Shown piece after piece: positions 6,026 through 7,915 of a stretch of 7,915 nucleotides of DNA. Within the stretch, counting starts at the first letter, position 1; each line of letters starts with the position of its first letter. Position numbers and translations under genes: made by a program. Source of the stretch: Actinomycetes bacterium (lineage in GTDB: Bacteria; Actinomycetota; Acidimicrobiia; Spongiisociales; UBA5794); contig JAHEEL010000107.1 of the NCBI GenBank assembly GCA_024640745.1, forward strand, positions 1 to 7,915. The letters are read 5' to 3'. The notes under the pieces are model-generated. The model saw only the letters and a program-made list of their open reading frames with translations, did no database searches and was not told the origin of the DNA.

Positions 6026-6030
6026 CTCCC
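6026..6030 (-). promoter_or_regulatory. Shine-Dalgarno GGGAG that selects the GTG start of thiI
   Basis: GGGAG on the minus strand is 4 bases before GTG 6021. Neither the ATG at 6051 nor the TTG at 6081 has a comparable motif. A TATGCT hexamer at 6052-6047 could be a -10 box about 25 bases upstream of the GTG, but no good -35 accompanies it. Confidence 0.5.
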
Positions 6031-6144
6031 GCGATCGCGTGAGGTGAGCATACGGGCGCGCGTGGTGTTGCAGTGGACCAACCGTCACGTCCAACCCGGC
6101 GATGTAAGGATCTCCACGAGTGATCACCGAGTGTCTCGAAGATT

Positions 6145-6188
6145 CGTGCCGGGTGCATCCAGCCGCGGTCGTCGGTCAACCCGGCACG
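6145..6188. repeat. 10-bp perfect inverted repeat (stem-loop)
   Basis: CGTGCCGGGT at 6145-6154 and ACCCGGCACG at 6179-6188 are exact reverse complements separated by 24 bases. On the minus strand the 5' arm (6188-6179) would form first, about 160 bases upstream of the thiI start. There is no T-run after it. Confidence 0.55.
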
Positions 6189-6250
6189 GCGTCGCTTCTC
6201 ATCCCGCCAGTCATCCCATCGTCCTCCAACGGCTCCCCGCGTCGGAGGGT

Positions 6251-6275
6251 CGCGTCGCGGCAGACGCTCGACGCG
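6251..6275. repeat. 7-bp perfect inverted repeat (stem-loop)
   Basis: CGCGTCG at 6251-6257 and CGACGCG at 6269-6275 are exact reverse complements with an 11-base loop. It sits five bases from the next, larger inverted repeat. Confidence 0.4.
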
Positions 6276-6279
6276 AAGG

Positions 6280-6339
6280 AGCGCACCCGCAGAGGCCCTG
6301 ACAAGAGTGGGCTGAGTGGATCATCCCCGCGGGTGCGCT
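6280..6339. repeat. 11-bp perfect inverted repeat with 38-base loop
   Basis: AGCGCACCCGC at 6280-6290 and GCGGGTGCGCT at 6329-6339 are exact reverse complements. The enclosed bases can form a further short GCCC/GGGC helix (6294-6312). A protein-binding site pair or a structured RNA are both possible. Confidence 0.55.
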
Positions 6340-6440
6340 GTCACCGATTCTACTCGGACCGGCCGATTCGGTTCACGGGCGTTCGCCGATGAGGGACGGA
6401 CCGTCTCGCTGGAATGGAGTACACCGCCCCCACAACGATC

Positions 6441-6474
6441 AATGACCCCGAGGGGTGGTGCCCTTGGGGTCATT
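6441..6474 (-). terminator. Long hairpin directly after tRNA-Leu
   Basis: AATGACCCC (6441-6449) pairs with GGGGTCATT (6466-6474), and inside it AGGG pairs with CCCT, leaving a six-base loop. This is 13 pairs interrupted by one mismatch. The hairpin begins at the last base of the tRNA CCA end, so it is placed to end or trim the tRNA transcript. No U-tract follows on the minus strand. Confidence 0.6.
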
Positions 6475-6560
6475 GGTGTCGGAGAGAAGACTCGAACTTC
6501 CACGGGCTTTCGCCCACATGGCCCTCAACCATGCGCGTCTACCAATTCCGCCACTCCGAC
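6474..6560 (-). tRNA. tRNA-Leu (anticodon GAG), CCA encoded
   Basis: An 87-base class II tRNA. The acceptor stem GTCGGAG (6560-6554) pairs perfectly with CTCCGAC (6484-6478), followed by discriminator A and encoded CCA (6476-6474). U8 is present, followed by a D-arm with GGTAGAC. The anticodon stem CATGG/CCATG encloses the loop TTGAGGG with anticodon GAG, which reads CUC and CUU leucine codons. A long variable arm (TGGGCGAAAGCCC) is typical of tRNA-Leu, and the T-loop is TTCGAGT. U8 is the base modified by ThiI. Confidence 0.95.
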
Positions 6561-6572
6561 GTAGCGGCGCGG

Positions 6573-6578
6573 AGTATA
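6573..6578 (-). promoter_or_regulatory. -10 box TATACT upstream of tRNA-Leu
   Basis: On the minus strand TATACT (6578-6573) lies 12 bases before the mature tRNA 5' end, in the 88-base gap after the substrate-binding protein stop. It fits a housekeeping -10 box giving a very short 5' leader. No clear -35 stands at 16-18 bases; TTGGGT (6595-6590) is too close. Confidence 0.5.
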
Positions 6579-6648
6579 GGAACTCCTTCACCCAATCCTG
6601 GCTCGGCCCCAGTCCTCGATTCCCGCATCGGTCGGACGGTGCCGGGCC

Positions 6649-7915
6649 CTACGCGTCGGTGCGGTACCAGTCTTCGATGTTCCAGGTGTGGCCCGCCTGC
6701 GTAGGGTTGTGCTTGAACCCCCCGATCTCATCCGCCCACACCGCAGCGGTCACGGGCCGAGCGTAGAGGGGGTGGAAGACGGCGTTGTCGGCGAAGATGC
6801 GCTCGACTTCCTGGATCAATCCGGTCAACTCGTCGGAATCGACGGTGGCATTCATCTCGTCACGGGCCGCGGCAAGCCGCTCCGTCGCTTCGTCGGTGAA
6901 GGCGCCTTCGGCCGCTGCGCCGTAGCGGTAGTAGTTCTGACCGTTGGGCGGCGGCGCCGCCTCGGGGTCCCAGAGATCCGTGACCCCGACGAGTGCCCTC
7001 AGCCCGGGGTACCCGACCCATGCCCACTCGCTGATGTCCCAGCTGCCGTTATCCAGCGTCTCGCCGAAGAACAACTGCGAGTCCTCGAGTTGGTTTCGAT
7101 AGGGAATACCGGCCGCCACGAACATGTCGACGAAGAGCTCGGAGAGCTGCACGCGGGCGTCGATGTTCGAAGTTGCGGAGAAGACAACGGCGCATTCCTT
7201 GCCGGTCTCTTCGACCGCCGCAGCGTACAACTCGGCTGCCTTCTCGGGGTTGTGGTCGTATTGCGACCAGGCCTCCTGGGACAGCGACGGGGTGAAGGCG
7301 TCGACGTACGAGTCGAGCGGCTCGACCTGCCCACCCAGCAGGCCATCCACGAGGGCTTGTTTGTCGATGGCGTGGCCGATGGCTTGGCGCATGGCGAGCG
7401 ACTCGTTGCATGAGTTCTCGTTCCGCTCGAAGCGGCCGTCCCCGAACTGGAAGTTGAGGTGCTCCCATACGGGGCCGGCGAGCACCTCAACACGTGCCCC
7501 CTCGGGCTCGAGAGCCTTGAGCGTCTCGATCGTCTCGGGATTCGACGGGGGCCGAACGACGTCGACCTCGCGCGCCTTGAATGCGTTCAGGATCGAGTCG
7601 GTCTCCGGGATGAACTCGAAGATCACACTGTCGAGGTACGGCAGCTGTTGATCGGTCTCCGGATCGACCTTCCAGTAGTTGTCGTTGCGGACCAGCTTCA
7701 CGTACTCGCCTTTGACCCACTCCTCGAACATGAACGGTCCACCCGAGATCCACATCTTCTCGTTCCAATCGGCCACGAAATCGGATCCTTCGACAGCGTG
7801 CTTCGGGATGATCGTTCCGAAGATCAGTTCGTGCTGCACCGTCGGCGCCGCCAGCGTGTACTCGAAGGTCTTGTCCCCCGCCACGATCGACTCGGGGATG
7901 ATGTCCTCATAGGTG
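6649..7915 (-). CDS. ABC transporter family-5 (peptide/nickel-type) substrate-binding protein, N-terminus outside window
   Basis: The frame runs open from the right edge to the TAG at 6649-6651, so the start and any lipoprotein signal peptide lie outside. About 421 residues are seen. Family SBP_bac_5 features include PKHAV, then ISGGPFMFEEWVKGEYVKL and NDNYWK (the usual 'GTGPY.F..w..G....l.rN.dYW'), PYLDSVIFEFIPETDSILNAFKAREVDVV, MRQAIGHAIDK, and NPEKAAELYAAA. A YYRYG motif follows, and then the C-terminal lobe ending IEDWYRTDA. These lipoproteins capture oligopeptides, dipeptides, nickel chelates or sugars outside the membrane and pass them to an Opp/Dpp-type importer. The permease and ATPase genes are not in the window. 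The ligand cannot be inferred. It is on the same strand as tRNA-Leu, which follows 88 bases later. Confidence 0.88.
   Translation of the reverse strand, partial: TYEDIIPESIVAGDKTFEYTLAAPTVQHELIFGTIIPKHAVEGSDFVADWNEKMWISGGPFMFEEWVKGEYVKLVRNDNYWKVDPETDQQLPYLDSVIFEFIPETDSILNAFKAREVDVVRPPSNPETIETLKALEPEGARVEVLAGPVWEHLNFQFGDGRFERNENSCNESLAMRQAIGHAIDKQALVDGLLGGQVEPLDSYVDAFTPSLSQEAWSQYDHNPEKAAELYAAAVEETGKECAVVFSATSNIDARVQLSELFVDMFVAAGIPYRNQLEDSQLFFGETLDNGSWDISEWAWVGYPGLRALVGVTDLWDPEAAPPPNGQNYYRYGAAAEGAFTDEATERLAAARDEMNATVDSDELTGLIQEVERIFADNAVFHPLYARPVTAAVWADEIGGFKHNPTQAGHTWNIEDWYRTDA

Larger units (their letters stand above)
6082..6440. other. Gene-free region upstream of thiI with several inverted repeats
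   Basis: About 360 bases without a credible protein gene. Open frames here are short and lack family resemblance. Three perfect inverted repeats (listed separately) lie between 6145 and 6339. On the minus strand this would be the thiI leader or an independent small RNA. No known riboswitch core (TPP, cobalamin, T-box), SRP RNA, RNase P RNA or tmRNA motif was recognised by eye. Confidence 0.5.

Noticed and set aside
6082..6440. TPP riboswitch upstream of thiI
   Set aside because: I found no CTGAGA plus ACCTGATC-type core on the minus strand, and ThiI here is most likely a tRNA-thiolation enzyme rather than part of a thiamin operon.
6316..6766. Short plus-strand frames across the tRNA and its surroundings
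   Set aside because: They read through tRNA-Leu, the hairpin and the end of the substrate-binding protein gene, and have no start signals or similarity.

Overview
The window is high-GC bacterial chromosome with tightly packed genes. A DivIVA-like coiled-coil protein, an ArfA-type (TM + BON-like + OmpA) wall-anchor protein, GTG/TTG starts and a gene that looks leaderless all point to an actinobacterium. It may be an uncultured lineage related to Acidimicrobiia, but that rank is a guess. I saw no insertion sequence, integrase, phage gene or CRISPR array. This is ordinary chromosomal backbone with a few unusual local arrangements.

Layout, left to right. (1) The 3' part of an MFS_3-family exporter (+ strand) enters from the left edge and ends at 772. 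(2) A minus-strand envelope cluster follows, read from 3073 down to 799. It has a strong sigma70-type promoter, a DivIVA-like protein (2999-2217), a BON/OmpA protein (2150-922) and a 40-residue single-TM protein (921-799). The last start codon directly follows the OmpA stop codon. The OmpA gene as given carries one missing base near 1208-1210, which separates its peptidoglycan-binding domain from the rest. (3) Divergently, on the + strand, a CREST-superfamily (alkaline ceramidase-like) membrane protein (3169-3843) overlaps by ATGA a PLP-dependent serine/threonine dehydratase or serine racemase-like enzyme (3840-4811). (4) ThiI, the tRNA 4-thiouridine synthetase, lies convergently on the minus strand (6021-4855). 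Its upstream region contains three perfect inverted repeats and no credible gene. (5) A minus-strand tRNA-Leu(GAG) with encoded CCA (6560-6474) is followed at once by a long hairpin. (6) The right edge is filled by the C-terminal part of a family-5 ABC substrate-binding protein (minus strand, stop at 6649).

How the genes may work together. The divIVA-ompA-small TM cluster resembles an envelope operon: a coiled-coil polar scaffold, a membrane protein with a peptidoglycan-binding tail, and a small membrane partner. The order of the last two recalls mycobacterial arfA-arfB. The ceramidase-like/dehydratase pair is translationally coupled, and a link through serine is possible but unproven. ThiI would modify U8 of tRNAs, and the nearby tRNA-Leu does have U8.

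I did not find a clearly new multi-gene system. The most original leads are the tiny coupled membrane ORF, the CREST/serine-dehydratase pair, the repeated operator-like element at the divIVA promoter, and the structured DNA upstream of thiI.
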